DNA of 18,193 nucleotides, from the NCBI GenBank assembly GCA_027069385.1, contig JALXER010000210.1, positions 1 to 18,193 of the forward strand, written 5' to 3'. This stretch comes from Paracoccaceae bacterium (GTDB lineage: Bacteria; Pseudomonadota; Alphaproteobacteria; Rhodobacterales; Rhodobacteraceae). Position 1 is the first letter of the stretch. Every line of letters starts with the position of its first letter. This document shows, one piece after another, positions 7,570 to 13,979 of this stretch. The position numbers and the translations under genes are program-made. The notes under the pieces were generated by a model, which did no database searches, was not told the DNA's origin, and saw nothing but the letters and a program-made list of their open reading frames with translations.

Positions 7570-7833
7570 GTAAGCGTCCGCCGCCTTCGCCATCGAACTG
7601 TAATTCCACGGTATAAGCTCGTCCATCCTGTTATTTTTTTGTGGTCAGCTATTCGTTCGAGAACCCACGTGAGCCAAGCCTGCGGATCGACATCGTTTAG
7701 CTTGGCAGTTTAGATCAGGGTGTAGGCGATGGCCATGGAATTACTGCCGCATTGCGAGTCAGAAAACATCCAATTTTTGCAGCCCATAGCTACAGGCTTA
7801 ATCACGCGTTCGGCGGTATTGTTACCTTCAATG
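7570..7833 (-). pseudogene. IS66-family transposase (TnpC) 3' remnant with terminal repeat
   Basis: The minus strand encodes the conserved C-terminus of IS66 transposases: IEGNNTAERVIKPVAMGCKN, then SMAIAYTLI, TAKLNDVDPQAWLTWVLERIADH, and, after a frameshift in a T7 run (7634-7640), RMDELIPWNY. A nonsense codon interrupts it at 7710-7712 (LI*TAKL). The plus strand at 7570 starts GTAAGCGTCCGCC, matching the GTAAGCG that typically opens IS66 terminal inverted repeats, so this is one true end of the element. The other end is cut at about 7833, where it abuts the 3' end of the serine recombinase gene. The 110 bases between the RTX stop (7459) and 7570 hold nothing I recognise. Confidence 0.8.
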
Positions 7834-8368
7834 CTCGATACACTGATGCCCGCCCAATGTTCATTTGTTTAGCAATAGCGGTCGCGCCTAGACCTTGCTG
7901 TTTCAGGCGTTTGACCTCATGGACATCGATCTTGATGGGGCGACCACGATATTTCTCGGGGTTATTGAGCTTTGCTCGTGCTATTCCCTCGGCTTGACGG
8001 CGTTTCGCAGTGGCACGTTCCCACTCTGCGAATGAAGCCAACATGTGAAGTTGCAACTTCGCTAAAGGGTCATTGCTTTCACGAGAGAACCGCAACTGTT
8101 CGCTGAGAAACTCGACAGTCACTCCTTTTGTGTTCAACTGTTCCACAATGTTGAGCAAATCGCGGATATCACGACCAAGTCGATCCAGAGCGTGAACTAT
8201 GATTTCATCGCCTTCGCGGGCGAACTCGATCATCTCGTTGAGAGCAGGTCGATCTCTGTTGCTGCCGGAAACCTTCTCTTCGAATACCTTTTCAACATCC
8301 AATTGATCAGCCAGTTGCCGGTCAAGGTTTTGCCCGATGCTACTAACCCGTCGATACCCAATTCGCAT
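7802..8368 (-). CDS. Serine recombinase (resolvase/invertase family)
   Basis: Small serine recombinase acting in site-specific DNA resolution or inversion. The start is set at the ATG of MRIGYRRVSS, because AGGAGA lies four bases upstream; a longer frame begins seven codons earlier. The 188-residue protein has the catalytic domain with RVSS (nucleophile Ser9, or possibly Ser10), VSGSNRDRPALNEMIEFAREGD, and the signature LDRLGRDIRDLLNIVEQL. It continues with the long helix (MLASFAEWERATAKRRQAEGIARAK) and a C-terminal helix-turn-helix (LGATAIAKQMNIGRASVYRAL). The last about seven residues (KVTIPPNA) are read from the adjoining IS66 remnant, so the natural tail has been replaced at about 7830, but the core is intact and may be functional. 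It may have come with a transposon now reduced to this gene; it also lies where the integrase catalytic domain should be. Confidence 0.88.
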   Translation of the reverse strand: MRIGYRRVSSIGQNLDRQLADQLDVEKVFEEKVSGSNRDRPALNEMIEFAREGDEIIVHALDRLGRDIRDLLNIVEQLNTKGVTVEFLSEQLRFSRESNDPLAKLQLHMLASFAEWERATAKRRQAEGIARAKLNNPEKYRGRPIKIDVHEVKRLKQQGLGATAIAKQMNIGRASVYRALKVTIPPNA

Positions 8369-8442
8369 ATGCTCTCCTAGTTGTCTCAAATAGGTCTAGA
8401 GGCATGCAGGAATTCGTATCAAAAAGCAATACATAACCCTAA

Positions 8443-8463
8443 TGGTACACATGACGTGTGCCA
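8443..8463. repeat. Imperfect inverted repeat between recombinase and integrase remnant
   Basis: TGGTACAC (8443-8450), five-base spacer, GTGTGCCA (8456-8463): seven of eight positions pair. It lies about 75 bases upstream of the serine recombinase start, where resolvases usually have their res subsites. This could be one subsite of a res or crossover site, but only a single clear dyad is visible. Confidence 0.35.
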
Positions 8464-8788
8464 AACAGTTGCATCAGGCGGGTATACCCAAATGAGGCAG
8501 CTTGAACCGGTATCGAATATCCTTTGGCGCTTTTACACCTAAAGCTGGACTGAACGGTATTAAGTCGGAACTGGTGGCAAAGGCAAGTAACGCTGCAACA
8601 CTGGCCAAGTAACCCGCAACTGTCGTTGCCTCTATTGGTTTGTCATTGTGGGTCATTTCTTGAACATGTTTTACAAACAAGACAACGTGGCCTTTTGTTA
8701 TCGATGATATTGGAAGATTACCGTGTACCTTGACAAATTCCTGCACTCGTCGCTCATGTGCGGCCTGAGTGCTAAGTCTTGGTTGTTC

Positions 8789-9205
8789 ATGCAATATAAT
8801 ACCGGAAAACACTGCGTTTACTACCATCGCTATCACCTCGTGTGGTCGACCAAGTATCGCTACAAGGTTCTGCAGGGCGATATCCAGCTTCGGGTTCGAG
8901 ATATTTTACGGCAGGTTTGTGCGCAAAACGGGGTGGAGATTATCAAGGGCGCGCTGTCGTCAGATCATGTGCACATGTTCGTGTCGATCCCGCCGAAGCT
9001 GGCGGTAAGTGACCTGATGCGACTGATGAAGGGGCGGTCGTCGTTCCTGGTGCAACGCCAGTTCCCGCAGCTCAAGAAGCGCTACTGGGGCAAGCGGTTT
9101 TGGGGCCGGGGGTATTTTTCGACCACCAACGGCGCGATTACGCAAGACATCGTACTTCAGTACCTGGAAAATCATATCCAAAATCCTACCGGCGCAAGCC
9201 GGTAG
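8789..9205 (+). CDS. tnpA: IS200/IS605-family Y1 transposase TnpA
   Basis: Single-strand DNA transposase of the HUH/Y1 class. The 138-residue protein has the family start (MQYNTGKHCVYYHRYHLVWSTKYRYKVL), the HUH motif DHVHMFVSIPP (His60, His62), the block LMKGRSS, YWGKRFWGRGYFSTTNG, and the catalytic Tyr125 in DIVLQYLENH. The length is normal and no motif residue is missing. The frame is open further upstream (from 8723), but family resemblance begins at 8789. The stop codon lies inside the right-end hairpin. No tnpB or guide-RNA-like right extension is present, so this is an IS200-like, tnpA-only element. It lies antisense to the integrase gene it interrupts. Confidence 0.92.
   Translation: MQYNTGKHCVYYHRYHLVWSTKYRYKVLQGDIQLRVRDILRQVCAQNGVEIIKGALSSDHVHMFVSIPPKLAVSDLMRLMKGRSSFLVQRQFPQLKKRYWGKRFWGRGYFSTTNGAITQDIVLQYLENHIQNPTGASR
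9186..9205 (+). repeat. Right-end hairpin of the IS200-type element
   Basis: CTACCGGC (9186-9193), loop GCAA, GCCGGTAG (9198-9205), a perfect 8-bp stem. TnpA of this family recognises such subterminal hairpins on single-stranded DNA. The tnpA stop codon TAG is the last three bases of the stem. Confidence 0.8.
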
Positions 9206-9681
9206 TGGTTTAGTTCAAGTTGAGCTTCGCCCTCATTATAGGACATAGGGAAAAACCCGTCCCTTTCTGCCGCTCGCAAAAAATCGGGATCGCGACTAAG
9301 GGCTACTTTATAGATTTCAATAATTTTTCCCTTTCTGTAAGCCTTAAATGGGCGAACTACCTTCCCATCAGGAAGGGGGATTTTTGACAAGTCAAGTCTT
9401 ACGCTCAGGTCAGGCCATCAGGTGTGTTCGACTCCTCAAACCCTGAAAGAATTCTCGCGCCTAGCCCATAAATCATATCGTGATTATGTTGATGTGCATA
9501 TGCGTGCGCTTCCGATAAACGATCTGCTGGACTGCGCCCTTGGAGTGGAATATTCCATTCACACTTGTCATCAAACAGGTGCCGATACCGCTTCGGTATT
9601 GCTCTGCGATAGTAGTACTGCCCATTTCGTTCTTTGATATAGGACCCTTTACGAGGTTGAAAATCGGCCATTTGGCAAGCC

Positions 9682-9725
9682 TTATTGGAACGACAATAGC
9701 GATCTTATTGGAACAATATTGGAAC
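9682..9725 (+). repeat. Right cluster of putative integrase arm-binding repeats
   Basis: TTATTGGAAC occurs at 9682-9691 and 9705-9714, and ATATTGGAAC at 9716-9725. All share the orientation of the left cluster. The cluster begins 11 bases upstream of the integrase start (9671, minus strand), so integrase bound here could also repress its own promoter. Confidence 0.7.
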
Positions 9726-9765
9726 GGATAGGGCCAAATACACCAAAATACTCTGTCAGTTAGTA

Positions 9766-9785
9766 GATATTATTTGTATAATATC
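9766..9785. repeat. 20-bp palindrome in the AT-rich right att region
   Basis: GATATTAT (9766-9773), TTGT, ATAATATC (9778-9785), a perfect 8-bp dyad. It lies between the right arm sites and the right att repeat, upstream of the integrase gene. It may be an accessory-protein (excisionase or host-factor) or operator site, or part of the integrase promoter. Confidence 0.4.
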
Positions 9786-9827
9786 AGATAGTTGCTGATT
9801 TTCGCAAATTTTTGTAAATTTTGATAT

Positions 9828-9857
9828 AGATGAAATATATCTGCATGGAGGTGTAGA
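9828..9857 (+). repeat. Right attachment-site repeat (attR core) of the genomic island
   Basis: 30-base copy of the gabD 3' end (687-716) with one mismatch (G at 9850 for T at 709). Beyond it, base composition returns to that of the chromosome, so it marks the right edge of the island. Confidence 0.85.
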
Positions 9858-9903
9858 TCGAGGGGGGATAACAACTGGCCAGCTGTGCCTACAAAAGCCG
9901 CGC

Positions 9904-10164
9904 CTACCTGATCTCCAATTTCACACCGTTCTTTGAAAACTCATGAGTAACTCGTTCCTGAATAAGCTTTTTCTTTTCTTCGCTCAATACTTCATCCCCG
10001 GTACCGGTAGTCCATGTTGTTAAACTCGAAAAATAAAGTATCAGTGTATTCGGGCGGATTGATGGTTCAGAGCCAATCTGTGCTTCACAGGATCCTTCAA
10101 TGTATCGGACAAGGAAAACACCGCGCATTTTTACATAGTATTCTTGTTTCTTGTGCCAGAGCAT
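9904..10164 (-). CDS. Small hypothetical protein beside the island
   Basis: I do not recognise the 86-residue product. It ends in a charged, helix-prone stretch (VLSEEKKKLIQERVTHEFSKNGVKLEIR) after a beta-like first half (YIEGSCEAQIGSEPSI, TLILYFSSLTTW). There is no signal peptide or membrane segment. The first ATG is at 10164; an internal Met at residue 13 (MRGVFLVRYIEG) could be the real start. It is divergent from ugd and shares its upstream region. It lies outside the right att repeat, so it should be chromosomal, although its codon use looks more AT-rich than ugd. The composition looks like a real protein, but confidence is moderate. Confidence 0.5.
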   Translation of the reverse strand: MLWHKKQEYYVKMRGVFLVRYIEGSCEAQIGSEPSIRPNTLILYFSSLTTWTTGTGDEVLSEEKKKLIQERVTHEFSKNGVKLEIR

Positions 10165-10225
10165 ATCATTTTACCAAATGGGCAGTAGTGTCTATACTGC
10201 TCCTCATTATGATTGGCAGGGTTTT

Positions 10226-11530
10226 ATGAAAATAGCAATGATTGGCAGCGGCTATGTGGGGCTGGTCTCCGGCGTGTGTTTTGCCGATTTCGGGCACGAA
10301 GTCGTTTGCGTGGACAAAGACCCCGCCAAGATCGCGCAGTTAAAGCGCGGAGAGGTGCCGATCTTTGAACCGGGCCTGCAAGACGTGCTGGCGCGCAATC
10401 TTCAGGCCGGACGGCTGACCTTTGTTACCGACCTTTCGGTGGCGCTGGACGGGGTCGATGTGGTGTTTATCGCCGTCGGCACGCCCAGCCGTCGGGGTGA
10501 TGGCCATGCGGATATCTCTTATGTGATGCAGGCCGCCCGCGAGGTTGGCGAGGCGCTGACCGGTTATGCGGTGGTGGTAACCAAATCGACGGTTCCGGTG
10601 GGGACAAACCGCGCCGTCGCCGACGAGCTTGGCAAGGCCAACCCGTCGATCGATTTCGACGTGGCCTCTAACCCCGAATTCCTGCGGGAAGGGGCGGCGA
10701 TCGATGATTTCATGCGGCCCGACCGGGTGATTGTCGGGGTTGAAAGCGCGCGGGCCAGGGCGGTAATGGCCGAGGTATACCGGCCGTTGTTTCTGCGCGA
10801 TTTTCCGGTGGTGTATACCGACCTTGAAAGCGCCGAAATGATCAAATACGCGGCCAATGCCTTTCTGGCGACGAAAATCACCTTTGTGAACGAAATCGCG
10901 CAGCTGTGCGAGCGCACCGGCGCCGATATCAAGGCGGTGTCAAAGGGTATGGGGCTGGATGGCCGGATCGGAAACAAATTCCTGCATGCCGGTCCGGGCT
11001 ATGGCGGTTCTTGCTTTCCCAAAGACACGGCGGCGCTGGCGCGCATGGGGCAGGAACACGCGGTGCCGATGCAGATCGTCGAGACGGTGATCAAGGTCAA
11101 TGACGAGATCAAGCGCCGGATGGTCGAAAAAGTGGTGGATCTGTGCGACGATTCGGTTGCGGGCAAAACCATTGCGGTGCTGGGGGTGACATTCAAGCCA
11201 AACACCGATGACATGCGTCAGGCTCCGTCACTGACCATCGTGCCCGCGCTGGTCGGGGGCGGGGCTGCGGTGCGCATTGTCGACCCGCACGGGCAGAAAG
11301 AAGGCAAGGCGCGGTTCCCGAATGTTACCTGGATCGAAGACCCTTACCGAGCGGCCAAAGGGGCCGATGCGGTGGTGATTCTGACCGAGTGGAACGAATT
11401 TCGCGCCCTCGATCTGCCGCGCCTTGCCGCAATCATGCACAGGCCACGCATGGCCGACTTGCGCAATATTTATAACCGCAGCGAATGCGAGGCAGCGGGC
11501 TTCGAAAGCTACGTTGCCGTTGGCCGGTAA
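10226..11530 (+). CDS. ugd: UDP-glucose 6-dehydrogenase
   Basis: Oxidises UDP-glucose to UDP-glucuronate with two NAD+, supplying precursors for capsule, exopolysaccharide or LPS; cytosolic. The start is placed at MKIAMIGSGYVGLVSG (434 residues, normal for the family) rather than 25 codons upstream, because the Rossmann motif GSGYVGL must lie at the N-terminus. Visible motifs are the NAD-binding domain (1-190: VDKDP, FIAVGTPSRRGDGHADISYV, TKSTVPVGT, SNPEFLREG), the central helix (200-230: ESAEMIKYAANAFLATKITFVNE), the active-site motif GPGYGGSCFPKD with catalytic Cys263, and the C-terminal UDP-binding domain (GVTFKPNTDDMRQAPS). All expected residues are present. It stands alone in its direction, 175 bases upstream of fumC. 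Confidence 0.96.
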   Translation: MKIAMIGSGYVGLVSGVCFADFGHEVVCVDKDPAKIAQLKRGEVPIFEPGLQDVLARNLQAGRLTFVTDLSVALDGVDVVFIAVGTPSRRGDGHADISYVMQAAREVGEALTGYAVVVTKSTVPVGTNRAVADELGKANPSIDFDVASNPEFLREGAAIDDFMRPDRVIVGVESARARAVMAEVYRPLFLRDFPVVYTDLESAEMIKYAANAFLATKITFVNEIAQLCERTGADIKAVSKGMGLDGRIGNKFLHAGPGYGGSCFPKDTAALARMGQEHAVPMQIVETVIKVNDEIKRRMVEKVVDLCDDSVAGKTIAVLGVTFKPNTDDMRQAPSLTIVPALVGGGAAVRIVDPHGQKEGKARFPNVTWIEDPYRAAKGADAVVILTEWNEFRALDLPRLAAIMHRPRMADLRNIYNRSECEAAGFESYVAVGR

Positions 11531-11601
11531 TGGCTGGCCTTGTTCGGGCAGGGTCCCCCACAGCCCCTGAACCGAACGCAGTGAGGCCATGGTGTCGCAA
11601 C

Positions 11602-11627
11602 GCGTTTTGAAGTTTACTTCAAAACGC
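11602..11627. promoter_or_regulatory. 26-bp near-perfect palindrome upstream of fumC
   Basis: GCGTTTTGAAGT (11602-11613), two bases, ACTTCAAAACGC (11616-11627), a perfect 12-bp dyad. It lies 72 bases after the ugd stop and 78 before the fumC start. No T-run follows on either strand (C6 follows on the plus strand), so it is a poor intrinsic terminator. It may be an operator or a Rho-type/RNA-stabilising hairpin. Confidence 0.45.
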
Positions 11628-11705
11628 CCCCCTCGCCGGTTGTGTCCTGTTGCGTGCGGGGGTAAACCTGTGGGCGTAACTGGCCCAACCAACAGGAACT
11701 ATCCC

Positions 11706-13094
11706 ATGACAACACGCACCGAAACCGACAGCTTTGGCCCGCTAGAGGTCCCTTCCGACAAATACTGGGGCGCGCAGACGCAGCGCAGCCTGATGAATTT
11801 CCCTATTGGCTGGGAAAAACAGCCGGTGGCGATTGTGCGCGCGCTCGGGGTGATCAAAAAGGCTTGCGCGCAGGCCAATATGGCCGCCGGTGTTCTGGAT
11901 ACGCGCATTGGCGATGCGATTGTTGCTGCCGCCACCGAGGTGATCGAGGGCAAGCTTGACGATCACTTTCCGCTGGTGGTTTGGCAGACCGGCTCGGGCA
12001 CGCAATCCAATATGAATGCCAACGAGGTCATTGCCAACCGCGCTATCGAGATGCTCGGCGGGGTGATCGGCTCCAAGGATCCGGTGCATCCCAACGACCA
12101 TTGCAACATGGGGCAATCTTCCAACGACACCTTTCCCACTGCCATGCATATCGCCACCGCCATGTCGGTGCGCGACGTTCTGCTGCCCGGTCTGGGCCTG
12201 CTGGCCGAAGGGTTGGAGGCCAAGGCGCTTGCCTTTGCGGATATTATCAAGATCGGCCGCACCCATACGCAGGATGCAACGCCTCTGACCCTCGGGCAGG
12301 AGTTCTCGGGCTATGCCCACCAGATCAGGCAGGGGATCGCGCGGGTTCATGCCGCCATGCCCGGCATTTACGAACTTGCACAGGGCGGCACTGCGGTGGG
12401 CACCGGTCTGAATACCCGCAAAGGCTGGGGAGAGGCGGTAGCGGCCAACATGGCCGAAATCACCGGCCTGCCCTTTGTCACCGCGCCCAACAAATTCGAG
12501 GCGCTTGCAGGGCATGACGCCATGGTATTTCTGTCCGGCGCGCTGAAAACCGTTGCCGCCAGTGCTTACAAAATTGCCAATGATATCCGGTTTCTCGGCT
12601 CTGGCCCGCGCTCGGGGCTGGGGGAATTGATCCTGCCCGAAAACGAGCCGGGCAGCTCGATCATGCCGGGCAAGGTCAACCCCACGCAGGCCGAAGCCCT
12701 GACGCAGGTATCGATCCATGTGATGGGGAACGATGCGGCGATTGGCATGGCCGGTTCGCAGGGGCATTTCGAACTGAACGTCTATAACCCGATGATGGCC
12801 TATAACCTGCTGCAATCGATCCAGTTGCTTGGCGACGCGACCGCCAGCTTTACCCAGCGGATGCTGAACGGCATTCAGGCCAACGAGGAACGCATCGGCA
12901 AGCTGATGCGCGAAAGCCTGATGCTGGTAACGGCGCTGGCCCCGACGATTGGCTATGACAACGCCACCAAGGTTGCCAAAACCGCGCACAAGAACGGCAC
13001 GACCCTGCGCGAGGAGGCAATCAATCTGGGGCTGGTCGATGCCGAAACCTTTGACCGCGTGGTGCAGCCCAAAGACATGATCGGCCCGAAATAA
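11706..13094 (+). CDS. fumC: Class II fumarate hydratase
   Basis: Reversibly hydrates fumarate to L-malate in the TCA cycle; iron-independent homotetramer, cytosolic. The start is set at MTTRTETDSFGPLEVPSDKYWGAQTQRS, preceded by an AGGAA-type ribosome-binding site. The frame is open 39 codons further upstream, but that part is not family-like and contains the palindrome at 11602-11627. The 462 residues match FumC length. Motifs: TGSGTQSNMNANEV (about 96-108), HPNDHCNMGQSSND (128-141), GRTHTQDATPLTLGQE with catalytic His187, and the fumarase/aspartase signature GSSIMPGKVNPTQ with catalytic Ser318. Nothing unusual is seen. Confidence 0.97.
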   Translation: MTTRTETDSFGPLEVPSDKYWGAQTQRSLMNFPIGWEKQPVAIVRALGVIKKACAQANMAAGVLDTRIGDAIVAAATEVIEGKLDDHFPLVVWQTGSGTQSNMNANEVIANRAIEMLGGVIGSKDPVHPNDHCNMGQSSNDTFPTAMHIATAMSVRDVLLPGLGLLAEGLEAKALAFADIIKIGRTHTQDATPLTLGQEFSGYAHQIRQGIARVHAAMPGIYELAQGGTAVGTGLNTRKGWGEAVAANMAEITGLPFVTAPNKFEALAGHDAMVFLSGALKTVAASAYKIANDIRFLGSGPRSGLGELILPENEPGSSIMPGKVNPTQAEALTQVSIHVMGNDAAIGMAGSQGHFELNVYNPMMAYNLLQSIQLLGDATASFTQRMLNGIQANEERIGKLMRESLMLVTALAPTIGYDNATKVAKTAHKNGTTLREEAINLGLVDAETFDRVVQPKDMIGPK

Positions 13095-13141
13095 CCCTCG
13101 GGCCTGTATGCGCTGGTGCTGTACTTGCCAAAGGGGGGAAA

Positions 13142-13218
13142 TGGTACCAGCGCCCTGATTTGAACAGGGGGCCTCTTGATCCACAATCAAGCGCTCTAAC
13201 CAACTGAGCTACGCCGGC
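13142..13218 (-). tRNA. tRNA-His (anticodon GTG)
   Basis: The 77-nt cloverleaf reads on the minus strand. Acceptor GCCGGCG pairs with CGCTGGT (G1:U72 and G4:U69 wobbles); the D-arm is GCTC...GAGC; the anticodon stem CTTGA/TCAAG encloses loop TTGTGGA (GTG); the T-arm CCCTG/CAGGG encloses TTCAAAT. Discriminator A73 and an encoded CCA follow. The base before G1 is T, so the G-1 typical of bacterial tRNA-His is not encoded and there is no C73 to pair with it. This matches the altered tRNA-His of many alphaproteobacteria. Confidence 0.95.
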
Positions 13219-13328
13219 ACTGTGGCAGGAATTACATCGACCGCGATATGATTGCAAGACCGGAATCGAAGGGCTTGAATGTTTATCACCAAAGGCATAG
13301 CCAGACCGAAAACAAACGAGGCAATAAA

Positions 13329-13514
13329 ATGGGTATCAACGATCAAAGCGACATTGGTGCAGACCTGCAAATCGGGCCGACCGATCAGGGAATGGTGCGG
13401 CTGTATATCGAAACCGCCGAATTCCAGATTCCGCTGGATTTCGACCCCGAAGAAGCCGAAGAAATAGCGGCAGAGCTGCAAAACGCCGCCGCGCGGGCGC
13501 GGGCAGGGCGCTAG
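13329..13514 (+). CDS. Small acidic conserved protein, DUF6324-like
   Basis: A 61-residue protein starting MGINDQSDIGADLQIGPTD and continuing MVRLYIETAEFQIPLDFDPEEAEEIAAELQNAAARARAGR. I recall this as a short family conserved in Rhodobacteraceae (DUF6324); its function is unknown. The start is supported by GAGG about eight bases upstream, and the frame upstream of 13329 is not family-like. The N-terminal half looks like two beta strands and the C-terminal half like an Ala/Glu-rich helix. There is no signal peptide. It converges on mmcB, and its stop codon lies in the 14-bp tandem repeat between them. Confidence 0.75.
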   Translation: MGINDQSDIGADLQIGPTDQGMVRLYIETAEFQIPLDFDPEEAEEIAAELQNAAARARAGR

Positions 13515-13545
13515 GGCTTAGGCCCTAGGGCTTAGGCCCTAGGGC
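13511..13545. repeat. 14-bp tandem repeat (2.5 copies) between convergent genes
   Basis: The unit CTAGGGCTTAGGCC occurs at 13511-13524 and 13525-13538, with a half copy (CTAGGGC) at 13539-13545. Each unit is self-complementary in part (GCCCTAGGGC, GGCTTAGGCC-like), so the stretch can form hairpins on either strand. The stop codons of both flanking convergent genes fall inside it (13512-13514 and 13539-13541). It contains three CTAG tetramers, which are usually rare in bacterial DNA. A bidirectional termination or mRNA 3'-end role is possible. Confidence 0.75.
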
Positions 13546-13979
13546 GCAGGATCGTTCAACGCGGTCAGCCGTGCGGCAGTGCAGCGGGCGAATTTCAGGG
13601 TCAGCGCCTTGCGACGCGCGGCACCAAGGCGGCAAAGCGGGGCGTGGCGCAAGGTTTCGGCACCATAGCTGTCGGCAAGAATGACGCCGCTATCCTGCTC
13701 CAGCAGGTCCAGGTCGAAATCGGCCGGCACCGCCCAGTAAAACCGGTCACACCATTCAAGGTATCGCTGCCATTTGTGGTCGGCCATAAAATCGGCGCGG
13801 CTTGATTTACACTCGACAATCCAGATTTCCCCGTCCGGCCCCAGCGCCATGACATCGACCCGTAACCCGCGCTTGGGCACGAATTCCAGCGCGGTTGCAA
13901 AGCGCTGGTCAGCCAGATGGCGGCACACGCCGCGGGCGATCTGTTGTCCGGGTTTCAGGGTCATGTGACATGGGAACAT
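13539..13979 (-). CDS. mmcB: MmcB-family DNA repair protein
   Basis: Family named after the Caulobacter protein linked to mitomycin C resistance; members have a PD-(D/E)XK nuclease-like fold. The 146-residue protein shows VPKRGLRVDVMALGPDG (Asp42) and EIWIVECKSS (Glu56 and Lys58), the D...ExK arrangement of the active site. These are followed by DFMADHKWQRYLEWCDRFYWAVP and the GVILADSYGAE block, all typical of the family. The first ATG (13979) is used here; a second ATG at 13964 (MTLKPGQQ) may be the true start. The 5' end overlaps the 3' end of the upstream glycosyltransferase gene by 71 bases (56 from the second ATG), so the two may be co-transcribed. It ends in the tandem repeat at 13511-13545. 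Confidence 0.88.
   Translation of the reverse strand: MFPCHMTLKPGQQIARGVCRHLADQRFATALEFVPKRGLRVDVMALGPDGEIWIVECKSSRADFMADHKWQRYLEWCDRFYWAVPADFDLDLLEQDSGVILADSYGAETLRHAPLCRLGAARRKALTLKFARCTAARLTALNDPAP

Larger units (their letters stand above)
8785..9213 (+). mobile_element. IS200/IS605-family insertion in the integrase gene
   Basis: It contains the complete Y1 transposase gene (8789-9205) and a perfect right-end hairpin (CTACCGGC-GCAA-GCCGGTAG, 9186-9205). There are no terminal inverted repeats or target duplication, as expected for this family. The right boundary is placed just before TTCAAGTTGAGC (integrase codons). On the left, integrase sequence seems to continue up to the tnpA start codon, leaving little room for a left-end hairpin, so the left boundary is uncertain and the element may be left-truncated. 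Confidence 0.75.
8474..9671 (-). pseudogene. int: Tyrosine integrase of the island, broken: frameshift, IS insertion, catalytic domain lost
   Basis: It reads right to left. The N-terminus (9671-9405) is KGSYIKERNGQYYYRRAIPKRYRHLF, an arm-binding-like domain common in alphaproteobacterial phage-type integrases. After PDGLT the frame stops (9405-9407), and the sequence resumes two bases shifted as SVRLDLSKIPLPDGKVVRPF to FFPMSYNEGEAQLEL (to about 9213). An IS200-type tnpA then interrupts. The gene continues at 8788 as EQPRLSTQAAHERRVQEF, PISSITKGHVVLFVKHVQ and STVAGYL-like TTVAGYLASVAALLAFA (SAM-like core-binding domain), up to KAPKDIRYRFK, and stops at 8474. The catalytic domain with the R-H-R-Y residues is absent. 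The gene lies beside the right att repeat and its start is just inside the arm-site cluster, so it was most likely the enzyme that integrated the island. It cannot be active now. Confidence 0.82.

Noticed and set aside
11742..13190. 482-codon minus-strand open frame opposite fumC
   Set aside because: A shadow of the GC-rich fumC gene; the His/Gly/Arg-rich translation matches nothing, and it runs into the tRNA-His gene.
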